DNA from: Glycomyces paridis
GTDB taxonomy: Bacteria > Actinomycetota > Actinomycetes > Mycobacteriales > Micromonosporaceae
Direction: 5' to 3'
NCBI RefSeq assembly: GCF_004912155.1
Contig: NZ_STGX01000007.1
Coordinates: 1-64,000 of the forward strand
Length of the DNA stretch: 64,000 bases
This document shows, piece by piece, positions 51,892 through 60,826 of this stretch (the stretch's first letter is position 1; each line of letters opens with the position of its first letter). Position numbers and translations under genes: made by a program. Below the pieces are notes generated by a model. It had not been told where the DNA came from and ran no database searches. It saw nothing but the letters and a program-made list of their open reading frames with translations.

Positions 51892-54321
51892 TCAGTCGTT
51901 GATCGCTCGCAGGACCGGTTTGGTGGTCAGGGCCGCCCGCAGTTCCGGGGAGGCGGCGATGGCCGCGCTCGTCACCGTGAAGGTGGCGGTCTCGCCGGGG
52001 AGGAGGGTGAGGAGTGCCTTGTCGACGGTGGCGTCGGGGTCGAGGCGGTCGGGGAAGAGGCAGAGGTCGCGCAGGACGGTGTCGGCGGTGATGGTCACGG
52101 TGGTGTCGTGGCCGTCGACGGCGACGGCGGACTCGAAGCGGGCGGTGGCCCAGTCCATGTCCTTGTCCTCCTTGGTGAACCAGGTGGCACGGGGGAAGTC
52201 CTCGCGGCCGGTGACGAGGAATTCGCCGTCGGCGGGGAGCGCGCCGGGTTCGATCTCCAGGACCGCGGTGTCGCGCGGGTCGATCTCCATCTGTACGAGC
52301 GCGCGGCCCTTGATGCGGCCCTGGGGGTCGCATTTCCAGAAGCCGATCACGGCGTTCCAGGGTTCGGCGGAGTCGTTGACCGCCACGAGGTTGACGCCTT
52401 CGGCGGAGGGCTGGAAGGTGACGATCCGCTCGGAGAAGACGTTGCGGAGGGCGTGCCAGAGCGGTTTGGGCCGCTCTTCGCCGTCGATCGCGGCCCAGGA
52501 GGTGACGGGCCAGCAGTCGTTGAGCTGCCAGACGATCGCGCCCGAGCAGTAGGGCTGGAGGGAGCGGAAGTACTCGATGCCGAGGGCGATGGCGCGGGCC
52601 TGATTGACCTGGGTGAAGTACAGCCAGTCGTCGAAGTCGCGCACGGGCGGGAGGTGGGCGTCGAGGCCGCGTTGGAGCTTCTCCTGGCCGTTCATGGCCT
52701 TCTGGTGCCACAGCATCGCCGGGGAGGCGGCCTCCAGGGGTTCGTCGGTGACCATGCGCCGCACCGTGGCCCAGGTCGGGGGCGCCTGGTAGCCGAATTC
52801 GGCGACGAAGCGCGGCTTCCAGTCGCGGTAGTGGGCGTAGTCGAGGTCGTTCCACACGTCCCAGATGTGGACCGAGGCGTGGGCCTGCTCGTTCGGGTGG
52901 AGGTCGCGGGTGCCGGAGTAGGGGCTGCCGGGCCAGTACGGGCGGGTGCCGTCGACTTCGGCCACGACCTTCGGGAGGAGGTCGTGGTAGTACCCGGCGC
53001 CCCAGGTGCGGTCGCCGAGCTCGGACTGCCAGTTCCAGTCGTGCCAGCCCCAGAGGTTCTCGTTGTTGCCCGTCCAGGTCACCAGGCTCGGGTGCGGGGC
53101 GAGGCGGGCGAGGTTGTCGCGCGCCTCGGCCTCGACCTCGGACCGGAACGGCTCCTCCTCGGGGTAGGCGGCGCAGGCGAACAGGAAGTCCTGGCCGACG
53201 AGGAGCCCGAGTTCGTCGCACAGGTCGTAGAAGTCCTCGGACTCGTAGATCCCGCCGCCCCACACGCGCACGAAGTTGACGCCCGCGGCGATCGCCTGGC
53301 GCAGGCGACGCTCGATGCGGGGCCGGTCGATGCGGCTGAACAGGGCTTCGTCGGGGATCCAGTTGACGCCCTTGACCCAGACGGTCTCGCCGTTGACCTT
53401 GAGGTCGTAGGGGCGGCCGTGCTCGTCGGGCTCGGTGTCGAGTTCGACGGTGCGGAAGCCGACGCGTCCGCTCCAGCTGTCGAGTTCCTCGCCGTCGGCG
53501 AGGGCGGTGACGGCGGCCTCGTAGAGGGGCTGGTCGCCGCGGTCGCGCGGCTGCCAGCGCCGCGCGTCGGGGACTTCGACGCGGACGTCGGCGGTGGTGG
53601 TGCCGGCGGGGACGGTGGCGGTGGCCTCGTGGTCGCCGATGCGGCAGCGGAGGCCGACGTCGGTGTCGGCGGCCTTCTGGAGGCGGACGGCGAGGTCGAC
53701 GACGCCGGTGGCGCCGTCGAGGGCGGCGCGGGGGACGACTTCGTCGATGCGGGCGGTGCGCCAGGTTTCGAGGCGCACGTCGCGCCAGATGCCGGCGCCG
53801 GCGAGGTTGGGGCCCCAGTCCCAGCCGAAGTTGCAGGCGGCCTTGCGGATGAAGTTGCCGGGTTCGGGGTAGGCGTTGGGGCGGTCGCCGAGGCGGTCGC
53901 GTTGGGCTTCGGCGTAGGCGTAGGGGGCGGTGAAGGCGACTTCGAGGTGGTTGGGGGCGTCGGTGCGGAGGGCGCCGCGCAGGTCGAAGCGGTATCGGCG
54001 GTGCATGTTGGCGGTCTCGCCGAGGACGGTGCCGTTGAGGGTGACGGTGGCGACGGTGTCGAGGCCGTCGAAGGCGAGGTCGATGCCGTCCCAGGTGCTT
54101 TCGGGGGCGTCGAACGCGGTGCGGTAGGTCCAGTCGGTGCGGCCGATCCAGGCGAGGGCGCGTTCGGCGTCGTCGAGGTAGGGGTCGGTGATGAGGCCGG
54201 CGGCGAGCAGGTCGGTGTGGACGTTGCCGGGGACGGTCGCGGGGACGCCGTCGACTGCCACCGGGGCTCCGGGCGTTCCGGAGAGGGTCCAGCCGTCGTG
54301 CAGGGTTCGCTTGGCGCTCAA
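51892..54321 (-). CDS. Beta-mannosidase, glycoside hydrolase family 2
   Basis: 809 residues, no signal peptide, so it acts inside the cell on imported beta-mannosides (mannobiose or mannose-terminated oligosaccharides). Domains: sugar-binding jelly roll (1-200), immunoglobulin-like (about 205-310), TIM barrel (about 310-600), and C-terminal beta domains. Catalytic Glu421 (WTGNNENLWG, acid/base) and Glu508 (RFVAEFGYQ, nucleophile) are at GH2 mannosidase spacing, and NFGWDWGP is a GH2 beta-mannosidase signature. Last gene of the sugar-transport operon. Confidence 0.93.
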   Translation of the reverse strand: MSAKRTLHDGWTLSGTPGAPVAVDGVPATVPGNVHTDLLAAGLITDPYLDDAERALAWIGRTDWTYRTAFDAPESTWDGIDLAFDGLDTVATVTLNGTVLGETANMHRRYRFDLRGALRTDAPNHLEVAFTAPYAYAEAQRDRLGDRPNAYPEPGNFIRKAACNFGWDWGPNLAGAGIWRDVRLETWRTARIDEVVPRAALDGATGVVDLAVRLQKAADTDVGLRCRIGDHEATATVPAGTTTADVRVEVPDARRWQPRDRGDQPLYEAAVTALADGEELDSWSGRVGFRTVELDTEPDEHGRPYDLKVNGETVWVKGVNWIPDEALFSRIDRPRIERRLRQAIAAGVNFVRVWGGGIYESEDFYDLCDELGLLVGQDFLFACAAYPEEEPFRSEVEAEARDNLARLAPHPSLVTWTGNNENLWGWHDWNWQSELGDRTWGAGYYHDLLPKVVAEVDGTRPYWPGSPYSGTRDLHPNEQAHASVHIWDVWNDLDYAHYRDWKPRFVAEFGYQAPPTWATVRRMVTDEPLEAASPAMLWHQKAMNGQEKLQRGLDAHLPPVRDFDDWLYFTQVNQARAIALGIEYFRSLQPYCSGAIVWQLNDCWPVTSWAAIDGEERPKPLWHALRNVFSERIVTFQPSAEGVNLVAVNDSAEPWNAVIGFWKCDPQGRIKGRALVQMEIDPRDTAVLEIEPGALPADGEFLVTGREDFPRATWFTKEDKDMDWATARFESAVAVDGHDTTVTITADTVLRDLCLFPDRLDPDATVDKALLTLLPGETATFTVTSAAIAASPELRAALTTKPVLRAIND

Positions 54322-54364
54322 TGGGTCTCCTTGGTATGCAGGTGCTGGTGTGGCGGGCGGGTCG

Positions 54365-55291
54365 CTAGGCCTTGATACCAGACAACGCTATGCCCTTGAT
54401 GAAGTGCTTCTGGAACAGGAAGAAGAACACGACGGTCGGGAGAGTGGCCATCATCGAGGCGGCCATCGCCACGCCCATGGAGGCGGGGCTGGAGACGATG
54501 GCGTTGCTGAGGCTGGAGAGGGCGATGGGCAGGTTGTAGAGCTCTTCGGTGCGGATGATGATGAGCGGCCACAGGAAGTTGTTCCACTCCCCCAGTGCGA
54601 CGAAGATGGCCATCGCGGCGAGGGCGGGGCGCAGGAGCGGGAGCACGATCTGCCACCAGATGCGCCATTCGCTGGCGCCGTCGACGCGGGCGGCGTGGAC
54701 GAGTTCGTCGGGGATCGATCTGAGGTATTGGACGAGGAAGAAGACGACGAAGGATTTGGCGAGGCCGGGGATGACGTAGCCGAGGTAGGAGTCGGTCATG
54801 CCGAGGTCGGAGGTGAGCAGGTAGTTGGGGATGAGGCTGACCTGCCAGGGGATCATCATCGAGGAGATGATGACGACGAAGACGGTCCTGCGGCCGGGCG
54901 CCTGGGTCTTGGTGAGCATGTAGGCGGCGAGCGAGGCGATGAGCAGGCTGACGACGGTGACGACGACGGTGATGGCGAAGGTGTTGCCTGCGAAGCGGAG
55001 GAAGCCGCCGGCGACGTCCTCCCAGCGCTGGAAGACGCCGGGGACGCTGTCGGGGTCGTCGAGGGTGGGGTCGTAGAAGGAGTCGAGCGAGGGATCGGCG
55101 GGGTAGAACGTGGGCGGGTTCTTCATGAGTTCGGGCACGGTCTTGAAGGCGGCGATGATCATCCACCAGAAGGGGATGAGGACGACGACGGCCCACAGGT
55201 AGAGGGGGAGGCGGGCGAGTTCGGCGCCGAGATTGGCCTTCCTGGGCCGTTTGGTGACGGTGCCCGCCGAGGCGATGGTGGGGACGCTCAT
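54365..55291 (-). CDS. Sugar ABC transporter permease (MalG type)
   Basis: 308 residues with six membrane helices; CUT1 family. N-terminal helix LPLYLWAVVVLIPFWWMIIAAFK, long periplasmic loop (about 65-120), and the EAA motif HAARVDGASEWRIWWQIVLPLLRPALA that contacts the shared ATPase (MsiK type, not in the window). Starts by ATGA overlap with the MalF-type permease. The 43-bp gap to the mannosidase gene supports one operon. Confidence 0.9.
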   Translation of the reverse strand: MSVPTIASAGTVTKRPRKANLGAELARLPLYLWAVVVLIPFWWMIIAAFKTVPELMKNPPTFYPADPSLDSFYDPTLDDPDSVPGVFQRWEDVAGGFLRFAGNTFAITVVVTVVSLLIASLAAYMLTKTQAPGRRTVFVVIISSMMIPWQVSLIPNYLLTSDLGMTDSYLGYVIPGLAKSFVVFFLVQYLRSIPDELVHAARVDGASEWRIWWQIVLPLLRPALAAMAIFVALGEWNNFLWPLIIIRTEELYNLPIALSSLSNAIVSSPASMGVAMAASMMATLPTVVFFFLFQKHFIKGIALSGIKA

Positions 55292-56241
55292 CGGTCGAAC
55301 TCCTTGAAGGTCTTCGTCACGCGCAGCTGGACGAGGGTGACGACGAAGATGATGGCGAACAGGATCCAGGCGATCGCGGAGGCGTAGCCGAGCTGGAAGC
55401 GGTTGAATCCCATGTCGTAGAGGTAGGGGACGATCGTGAGGGCGCTGTCGAGGGGGCCGCCGACGATCGAGGCGGAGCGTCGCCACAGGAGGTAGATCGG
55501 CTCGAAGATCTGGAACGCGCCGATGGTCGAGGTGATGAAGACGAAGACGAGGACGGGCCGCAGGAGCGGCAGGGTGATGTGCCAGAACTGGCGTCTCTTG
55601 GAGGCGCCGTCGATGGAGGCCTGCTCGTAGAGCTCGTCGGGGATGGCGTTGATGCCGGCGACGAAGAGGACCATGGCGTAGCCGGCGCCGCCCCAGACGG
55701 CCATCGTGACGAGGATGGGGATGGTCATCGACGGTTCGGCGAGCCAGGCGCGGTTGTCGCCGCCGAAGAAGCGGACGACGGTGTTGGCCAGGCCCCAGGA
55801 GTCGACCATGAAGATCCACTTCCACACCAGGATGACGCCGACGCCGGCGGAGACGGAGGGGAGGAAGAAGATCGTGCGCAGGAGTCGGTCGCGCAGCGAG
55901 GTGGACTTGAAGGCGACGGCGAGGACCATGCCGAGGGCGATGGTGAGGACGACGGAGAAGACGACGTACTTGCAGGTGTTCCAGATGGCCTTGTGGAACC
56001 GGTCGTCGTGGAGGAGGAGCTCGGTGAAGTTGTCGAAGCCGACGAACTCGGGCGGCTTGATGGCGTTGAAGTCGGTGAGCGAGTAGTACATCGACCTGAT
56101 GAGCGGGTAGATCAGGAATACGGCGAAGAGGAGCGCGAAGGGCAGCAGCATGGCGTAGGCGGGGCCGTAGCGCTGGAGCCGGTGGCGGTTGCGCGGTGGG
56201 GCCCCGGTCCGCTCGGGGCTGTCGGTCTGCTTGGCGGTCAA
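55288..56241 (-). CDS. Sugar ABC transporter permease (MalF type)
   Basis: 317 residues, six membrane helices; CUT1 family. First helix AMLLPFALLFAVFLIYPLIRSMYYSL, EAA motif EQASIDGASKRRQFWHITLPLLRPVL. Pairs with the MalG-type permease. No ATPase is encoded with it, as is usual in actinobacteria, where a single MsiK-like ATPase serves many sugar importers. Confidence 0.92.
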   Translation of the reverse strand: MTAKQTDSPERTGAPPRNRHRLQRYGPAYAMLLPFALLFAVFLIYPLIRSMYYSLTDFNAIKPPEFVGFDNFTELLLHDDRFHKAIWNTCKYVVFSVVLTIALGMVLAVAFKSTSLRDRLLRTIFFLPSVSAGVGVILVWKWIFMVDSWGLANTVVRFFGGDNRAWLAEPSMTIPILVTMAVWGGAGYAMVLFVAGINAIPDELYEQASIDGASKRRQFWHITLPLLRPVLVFVFITSTIGAFQIFEPIYLLWRRSASIVGGPLDSALTIVPYLYDMGFNRFQLGYASAIAWILFAIIFVVTLVQLRVTKTFKEFDR

Positions 56242-56278
56242 GGGAGTTCTCCGAAGCGGTGAGGGGGCGGGGTGCTCG

Positions 56279-56311
56279 GGTCGCGGCGGCGCGCTGCGCG
56301 CCGCCGCGACC
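56279..56311 (-). terminator. Intra-operon hairpin between the sugar-binding protein and permease genes
   Basis: Near-perfect palindrome with 16-bp arms (56279-56294, 56296-56311) and a 1-nt centre. Lies between the binding-protein stop and the MalF-type start, so it can reduce transcription or protect the upstream mRNA and give more binding protein than permease. Confidence 0.65.
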
Positions 56312-56346
56312 GTGGGGGGGAGCCGGTCCGGCCGGACCGGGCGCGC

Positions 56347-57618
56347 TCAGCCTTGGAGGGTGGCTTCCATCTCGGCCTTGGCGGTGGCGAGGGCCTCTTC
56401 GACGGGGACGCCGTCGAGCACGATGGACTGGAGTGCGAGCTGGACGTTCGGGGAGGCGGGCTCCCAGCCGGTGCAGTTCGGCGGGCCCACGGAGGTCTCG
56501 AAGATCTCGGTCAGGGCCTGCTTGTTGGCGTCGTCGAGATGGGTGTCCATGACCTTGTCGGTGCGCGGGGGCAACCAGAGGACGTTGCCCTCCTCGGCGG
56601 CGGCGAGGGTCGCGGCGACGCCTTCGTCGGAGTAGACCATGTCGATGAACGCGGCGGAGGTGCCGGGTGCGTCGGACTCGGCCATGACGCCGATGACGTT
56701 GCCGCCGATGAAGGAGCCGGCGTTGGCGGGCCCGGCGGGGAGCGGCGCGGAGGACCACTTGCCGGCGATCTCGGGGAAGCCGGCGGTGAGGCCGTCGTAG
56801 TTCCAGGAGCCGCCGGTGGCGAACACGTACTCGCCGTTGGCGAAGCCGGAGATGTCGGGCGCGTCGGTGGGGACGTTCTGCTCGCTGAAGCGCTTGGCCC
56901 AGTACTCGGTGCCCGCGACGACCTCGGGCGAGTCGACGGTGACCTGGGTGCAGTCCTCGCTGTAGAGGCTGCCGCCGGCCTCGTACATGTAGTTGAACCA
57001 GTCGAGCCAGCCGATGGGCTCCCAGGTGGAGACGAACGGGGTCTCGTACCCGGCGCCCTGGAGCTCGGTGATAGCGGCGTCCATTTCGTCCCAGGTGGCG
57101 GGGACGGCGATGCCGTTCGCTTCGAGGATGTCGGAGCGGTAGTACATGGAGTAGGTGGTCATGTTGAGCGGGACGCCGTAGAGCTCGCCGCCGGGCGACT
57201 CGATCGACTGCCAGAGGCCTTCGATGACGTTCGACTCGAGGTTCTCGGTCTCGTAGGAGCGGAGGTCGTGGAGGCCGCCGAGCTCGCCGAACTCGATGCC
57301 CCAGGAGAGGCCGCCGGTGAAGATGTCGGGGCCGTCGCCGCTCTGGATGGCGGTGAGGATCTTGGTGTGCGCGTCGGCCCAGTCGATGATCTCGACGTCG
57401 ACCTTGACGCCGGTCTCGGCTTCGAAGACGGCGCCGACCGCGTCGAGCATGGGCTGCTGCGAGGCGTCGCCGGTGTGCCAGACGGTGATGGAGTCGGCGT
57501 TCTCCTCCTCCATGCTGGTGGCCTCGCCGCCGCCGCCGTCGTCGGAGCAGGCGGTCGCCGCGAGGACGACGGCCGCCGCCGCGGCTGCGGCACTGAATCG
57601 CTTCATTCGAGAGATCAC
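56347..57618 (-). CDS. Sugar-binding lipoprotein (CUT1, family 1)
   Basis: About 423 residues. Lipoprotein signal RFSAAAAAAAVVLAATACSDD (lipobox Cys), then an extracellular SBP_bac_1 domain: DSITVWHTGDASQ, GVKVDVEIIDWADAHTKILTAIQSGDGPDIF, DALGG-like loop, and the motif GEYVFATGGSWNYDG. First gene of the operon that ends in beta-mannosidase, so the ligand is probably a beta-mannoside or mixed oligosaccharide. GTG 57618 has GGAG 11 nt upstream; ATG 57606 is the alternative. Confidence 0.9.
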   Translation of the reverse strand: MISRMKRFSAAAAAAAVVLAATACSDDGGGGEATSMEEENADSITVWHTGDASQQPMLDAVGAVFEAETGVKVDVEIIDWADAHTKILTAIQSGDGPDIFTGGLSWGIEFGELGGLHDLRSYETENLESNVIEGLWQSIESPGGELYGVPLNMTTYSMYYRSDILEANGIAVPATWDEMDAAITELQGAGYETPFVSTWEPIGWLDWFNYMYEAGGSLYSEDCTQVTVDSPEVVAGTEYWAKRFSEQNVPTDAPDISGFANGEYVFATGGSWNYDGLTAGFPEIAGKWSSAPLPAGPANAGSFIGGNVIGVMAESDAPGTSAAFIDMVYSDEGVAATLAAAEEGNVLWLPPRTDKVMDTHLDDANKQALTEIFETSVGPPNCTGWEPASPNVQLALQSIVLDGVPVEEALATAKAEMEATLQG

Positions 57619-57691
57619 GGGGTGATGCACTCCGTTCGTGAGGGGGATGGCCGGTCAGGTGCCATACGGCCCGTGGAATGGAGACCGCGTC

Positions 57692-57707
57692 ACTTAACCG
57701 GATAAGT
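57692..57707 (-). promoter_or_regulatory. Operator-like site 1 (downstream of CUT1 promoter)
   Basis: ACTTATCCGGTTAAGT on the reverse strand; a 14-of-16 palindrome around CCGG, typical of LacI-family operators in form, 7 bp beyond the -10 of the CUT1 operon. Confidence 0.6.
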
Positions 57708-57941
57708 GGCCCTGAACTTATACACCGGATCAGCGTTCGTCAATATCGATGCGCGTTCGTGATGAAATTGCAATCGCACGCTCCCACGGCTTACAAGCTG
57801 GCCCGAAACGGTGCCAATGGTGCTCACGAGACGGTATTCGAGTCCCGTTATCTGAGAAAACGAATTGACCTTTCGGGACGAAATCTCCCAGTTCCCCGCT
57901 CGTAACTTGACAGGAATCGACTCCCGTGATTCAGTGCCAAC

Positions 57942-57957
57942 ACTGACCCGGTTAATA
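57942..57957 (+). promoter_or_regulatory. Operator-like site 3 (at the forward -10)
   Basis: ACTGACCCGGTTAATA, 12 of 16 identical to site 1, overlapping the TAATAT -10-like hexamer of the forward transporter operon. Confidence 0.55.
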
Positions 57958-58043
57958 TGCCGCCAGTCACAAACCCCGATTTTTGTGCGGCCCGACGCGT
58001 TCCCGTCGGGTTTCAATCCCTCGATCCGAAAGCGGAGCACCTC

Positions 58044-59762
58044 ATGATCAGACGGCGCACACTCTTCACCCTCGCCGCGGCGGGCACCGCGGTCGCGGCC
58101 GCCGGTTGCAGCGACGACGGTGGGAGCGCTGACCCCGACGACCTCTCGATGAACGAGTTCCCCCGCAACGAGACCCTCTACACCACCGGCACGGCCTGGG
58201 GCCCGCCCGCGGACTGGAACACCATCAACCCCGGCGAGGTCACGGGCCTCAACGGCCTCGGCTACGAGACCCTCTTCCTGTTCGACCCGATCTCCACCGA
58301 GCTCACCCCCTGGCTCGCCGAGTCCGGCGAGTGGACCGAGGAGCTCGTCTACACCCTCAAGCTCCGCGACGGCGTCAAGTGGTCGGACGGCGAGCAGCTC
58401 ACCGCCGAGGACGTCAAGTACACGATGGAGCTCGGCCAGGTCGAGGCCGTGCCCTACCACAACATCTGGGACTGGATCGCCTCCGTCGAGGCCGTCGACG
58501 ACCTCACCGTCGCCGTCACCTTCCTCGAAGCGCGCCACCAGGAGTGGAACAACTTCCTGTGGGCCGAGCAGATCGTGCCCGAGCACGTCTTCGCGAAACT
58601 CTCCGAGGAGGAGATCCTCACCGGCGCCAACGAGGACCCGGTCGTCACCGGCCCCTACAAGGTCCACAGCTTCGACCAGGACCGCCTCGCGTGGGTCAAG
58701 CGCGAGGACTGGTGGGCCACCGAGGCCCTCGGCCTCGAGGGCAAGCCGAAGTTCATCGTCGACATCGTCAACACCTCCAACGACGTCACCCTGAACCTCA
58801 TGGCGCAGGGCGAGCTCGACCTCTCCAACAACTTCCTGCCCGGCATCCAGGACCTCATCGCCACCAACCCGGACCTGAGCACGTACTACGCCGAAGCGCC
58901 CTACATGCTCTCGGCCAACACCGCGATGCTCATCCCCAACACCACGATCGAGCCCCTCGACGACCCCGAGTTCCGCCGGGCCATGGCCTTCGCGATCGAC
59001 TCGGCCAAGATCGTCGACTCGGTCTACTCGGGCCTGGTCGCCGCCTCCAACCCCACCGGGCTCCTGCCCACCTGGGACAAGTACCTCGACCAGGGCGTCC
59101 TCGACGAGGTCGGCTTCGCCTTCGACGTCAACGAGGCCAAGTCCATCCTCGCGGCCGCCGGCTACGAGGACGCCGACGGCGACGGCTTCGTGGAGACCAA
59201 GAGCGGCGAGAAGATCGAGTTCAAGCTCAACGTCCCCACCGGCTGGACCGACTGGGAGGAGGCCGCCCGCTCCATGGCCGCCGACCTCAAGGCCGCCGGC
59301 ATCAACGTCACCGAGGAGTTCATCGACGCCGGCGCCGTCGACGACGCCCGCACCAACGGCGAGTTCCAGCTCATCCTCAACAACTGGAGCGGCATCAGCC
59401 ACACGCCGTGGACCCACTACCGGTACCTGTTCCAGCTGCCGGTCAACGACGCCCAGTCCACCGCGAACTTCTCGCGCTGGACCAACGAGGCCGCCTGGGA
59501 GCTCACCCAGGAGCTCGCCGCCACCGCCGCGGAGGACCCCCGCTACCAGGAGATCCTCTCCGAGCTCCAGCGCCACTCGCTGGTCGACATGCCGGCCATC
59601 CCGGTCTGGTACAACGGCGCCTGGTCGCAGGTCAACAACACCGTGTGGACGAACTGGCCCTCCGAGGCCGCCGACACCCCCGACGTGTTCCCCAGCACGT
59701 GGAACAACATGTGGAACATCGGCTCGATCTACATGCTGACCGAGCTCAAACTGGCCGGTTAG
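58044..59762 (+). CDS. Oligosaccharide-type substrate-binding lipoprotein (SBP family 5)
   Basis: 572 residues. Signal MIRRRTLFTLAAAGTAVAAAGC: a twin-arginine-like RRTLF start and a lipobox Cys. The mature protein is an SBP_bac_5 (Opp/Dpp) receptor: FPRNETLYTTGTAWGPPADWNTINPGE, LRDGVKWSDGEQLTAEDV, TNPTGLLPTWDKYLDQG. This start and the WGPP segment resemble the cello- and manno-oligosaccharide receptors of Thermotoga rather than peptide receptors. With beta-mannosidase opposite, sugar transport is likely (inference). ATG 58044 is after AGCGGAG. Confidence 0.87.
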   Translation: MIRRRTLFTLAAAGTAVAAAGCSDDGGSADPDDLSMNEFPRNETLYTTGTAWGPPADWNTINPGEVTGLNGLGYETLFLFDPISTELTPWLAESGEWTEELVYTLKLRDGVKWSDGEQLTAEDVKYTMELGQVEAVPYHNIWDWIASVEAVDDLTVAVTFLEARHQEWNNFLWAEQIVPEHVFAKLSEEEILTGANEDPVVTGPYKVHSFDQDRLAWVKREDWWATEALGLEGKPKFIVDIVNTSNDVTLNLMAQGELDLSNNFLPGIQDLIATNPDLSTYYAEAPYMLSANTAMLIPNTTIEPLDDPEFRRAMAFAIDSAKIVDSVYSGLVAASNPTGLLPTWDKYLDQGVLDEVGFAFDVNEAKSILAAAGYEDADGDGFVETKSGEKIEFKLNVPTGWTDWEEAARSMAADLKAAGINVTEEFIDAGAVDDARTNGEFQLILNNWSGISHTPWTHYRYLFQLPVNDAQSTANFSRWTNEAAWELTQELAATAAEDPRYQEILSELQRHSLVDMPAIPVWYNGAWSQVNNTVWTNWPSEAADTPDVFPSTWNNMWNIGSIYMLTELKLAG

Positions 59763-59768
59763 GCCGAC

Positions 59769-59808
59769 GAGGGCCGGGTGCGCCGCCGCGGCGGCGCACC
59801 CGGCCCTC
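59769..59808 (+). terminator. Intra-operon hairpin after the family 5 binding protein
   Basis: Perfect 40-nt palindrome with 20-bp arms, 7 bp after the stop codon of the binding-protein gene and 22 bp before the permease GTG. Corresponds in position to the hairpin in the divergent operon. Confidence 0.75.
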
Positions 59809-59830
59809 CGACCTCTTAGGAGTCCTTCCC

Positions 59831-60826
59831 GTGGGCCGATACTTCCGCCGCAAACTGCTCATCTACGGCCTGACCTTCGTCATCGCCGTCTCGATCAACT
59901 TCGCCGTCCCCCGCCTCATGCCCGGTGACCCCGTGGCCCGCATGCTCACCCGCAACTCGGTGTCCAACCCCGAGTCCTCCGAGGCCATGCGCTCCTACTT
60001 CGACAACGTCTTCGGCTTCGACGTGCCCGTCTGGCAGCAGTACCTCAACTACTGGGCGGCCCTGTTCAAGGGCGACCTCGGCGTCAGCGTCTACGCCTTC
60101 CCCGCCTCGGTGTCCTCGGTCGTCCTCGACGCCCTGCCCTACACCCTCGCGCTGCTGCTGCCCTCCATCCTCCTCAGCTGGGTCGTCGGCAACGCCCTCG
60201 GCGCCAAGGCCGCCCGCAACAAGCTGCTCGACAACGGGGTCCTGCCCATCGGGTACATCCTCACCGCGGTCCCCTACATGTGGCTGGCGATCCTCCTCGC
60301 CTGGCTCTTCGGGATCATCCTCGGCTGGTTCCCCGTCGCCGGCGGCTACTCCTTCGCCCTGACGCCCAACTTCAGCTGGCCCTTCATCGTCGACCTGCTC
60401 CACCACTGGGTCCTGCCGTTCCTGTCGCTGTTCATCGTCGCCCTCGGCGGCTGGGCGATCGGCATGCGCAACCTCGTGATCTACGAGCTGGAGTCCGACT
60501 ACTCGAACTACCTCCAGGCACTCGGCGCGCCCACCCGGCTCATCCGGCGATACGCCTTCCGCAACGCGGTCCTGCCGCAGATCACCGGGTTGGCGCTCCA
60601 ACTGGGCGTGGTGGTCGGCGGCGCACTCGTCACCGAGGTCGTCTTCGCGTACCCGGGCCTGGGCAGCCTGCTGCTCAACGCCGTCACGAACCAGGACTTC
60701 TTCCTCCTCCAGGGCATCCTGCTGTTCATCGTCATCGGCGTCCTGCTGTTCAACTTCCTCGCGGACGTCGTCTACGTCCTCGTCGACCCCCGCACCCGCC
60801 TCGGACTCGAAGGAGGCCAGTCATGA
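59831..60826 (+). CDS. Opp/Dpp-type ABC transporter permease (B subunit)
   Basis: 331 residues; six membrane helices. N-terminal KLLIYGLTFVIAVSINFAVPRLMPGDP, the usual start of this subunit, and an EAA-like loop YLQALGAPTRLIRRYAFRNAVLPQ. GTG 59831 has TTAGGAG upstream. Overlaps the next permease by ATGA. Confidence 0.92.
   Translation: MGRYFRRKLLIYGLTFVIAVSINFAVPRLMPGDPVARMLTRNSVSNPESSEAMRSYFDNVFGFDVPVWQQYLNYWAALFKGDLGVSVYAFPASVSSVVLDALPYTLALLLPSILLSWVVGNALGAKAARNKLLDNGVLPIGYILTAVPYMWLAILLAWLFGIILGWFPVAGGYSFALTPNFSWPFIVDLLHHWVLPFLSLFIVALGGWAIGMRNLVIYELESDYSNYLQALGAPTRLIRRYAFRNAVLPQITGLALQLGVVVGGALVTEVVFAYPGLGSLLLNAVTNQDFFLLQGILLFIVIGVLLFNFLADVVYVLVDPRTRLGLEGGQS

Larger units (their letters stand above)
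57619..58043. promoter_or_regulatory. Divergent control region of the two sugar transporters
   Basis: 425 bp without a gene. On the reverse strand, TTGACG (57738-57743), 17 bp, TAAGTT (57715-57720) form a good promoter for the CUT1 operon. Just downstream of it is the operator-like site at 57692-57707 (ACTTATCCGGTTAAGT on the reverse strand). A second related copy lies at 57719-57734 in the spacer, and a third on the forward strand at 57942-57957 (ACTGACCCGGTTAATA), which overlaps TAATAT (57953-57958), a likely -10 of the forward operon. TTGACA at 57907 is a further -35-like hexamer. Confidence 0.65.
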
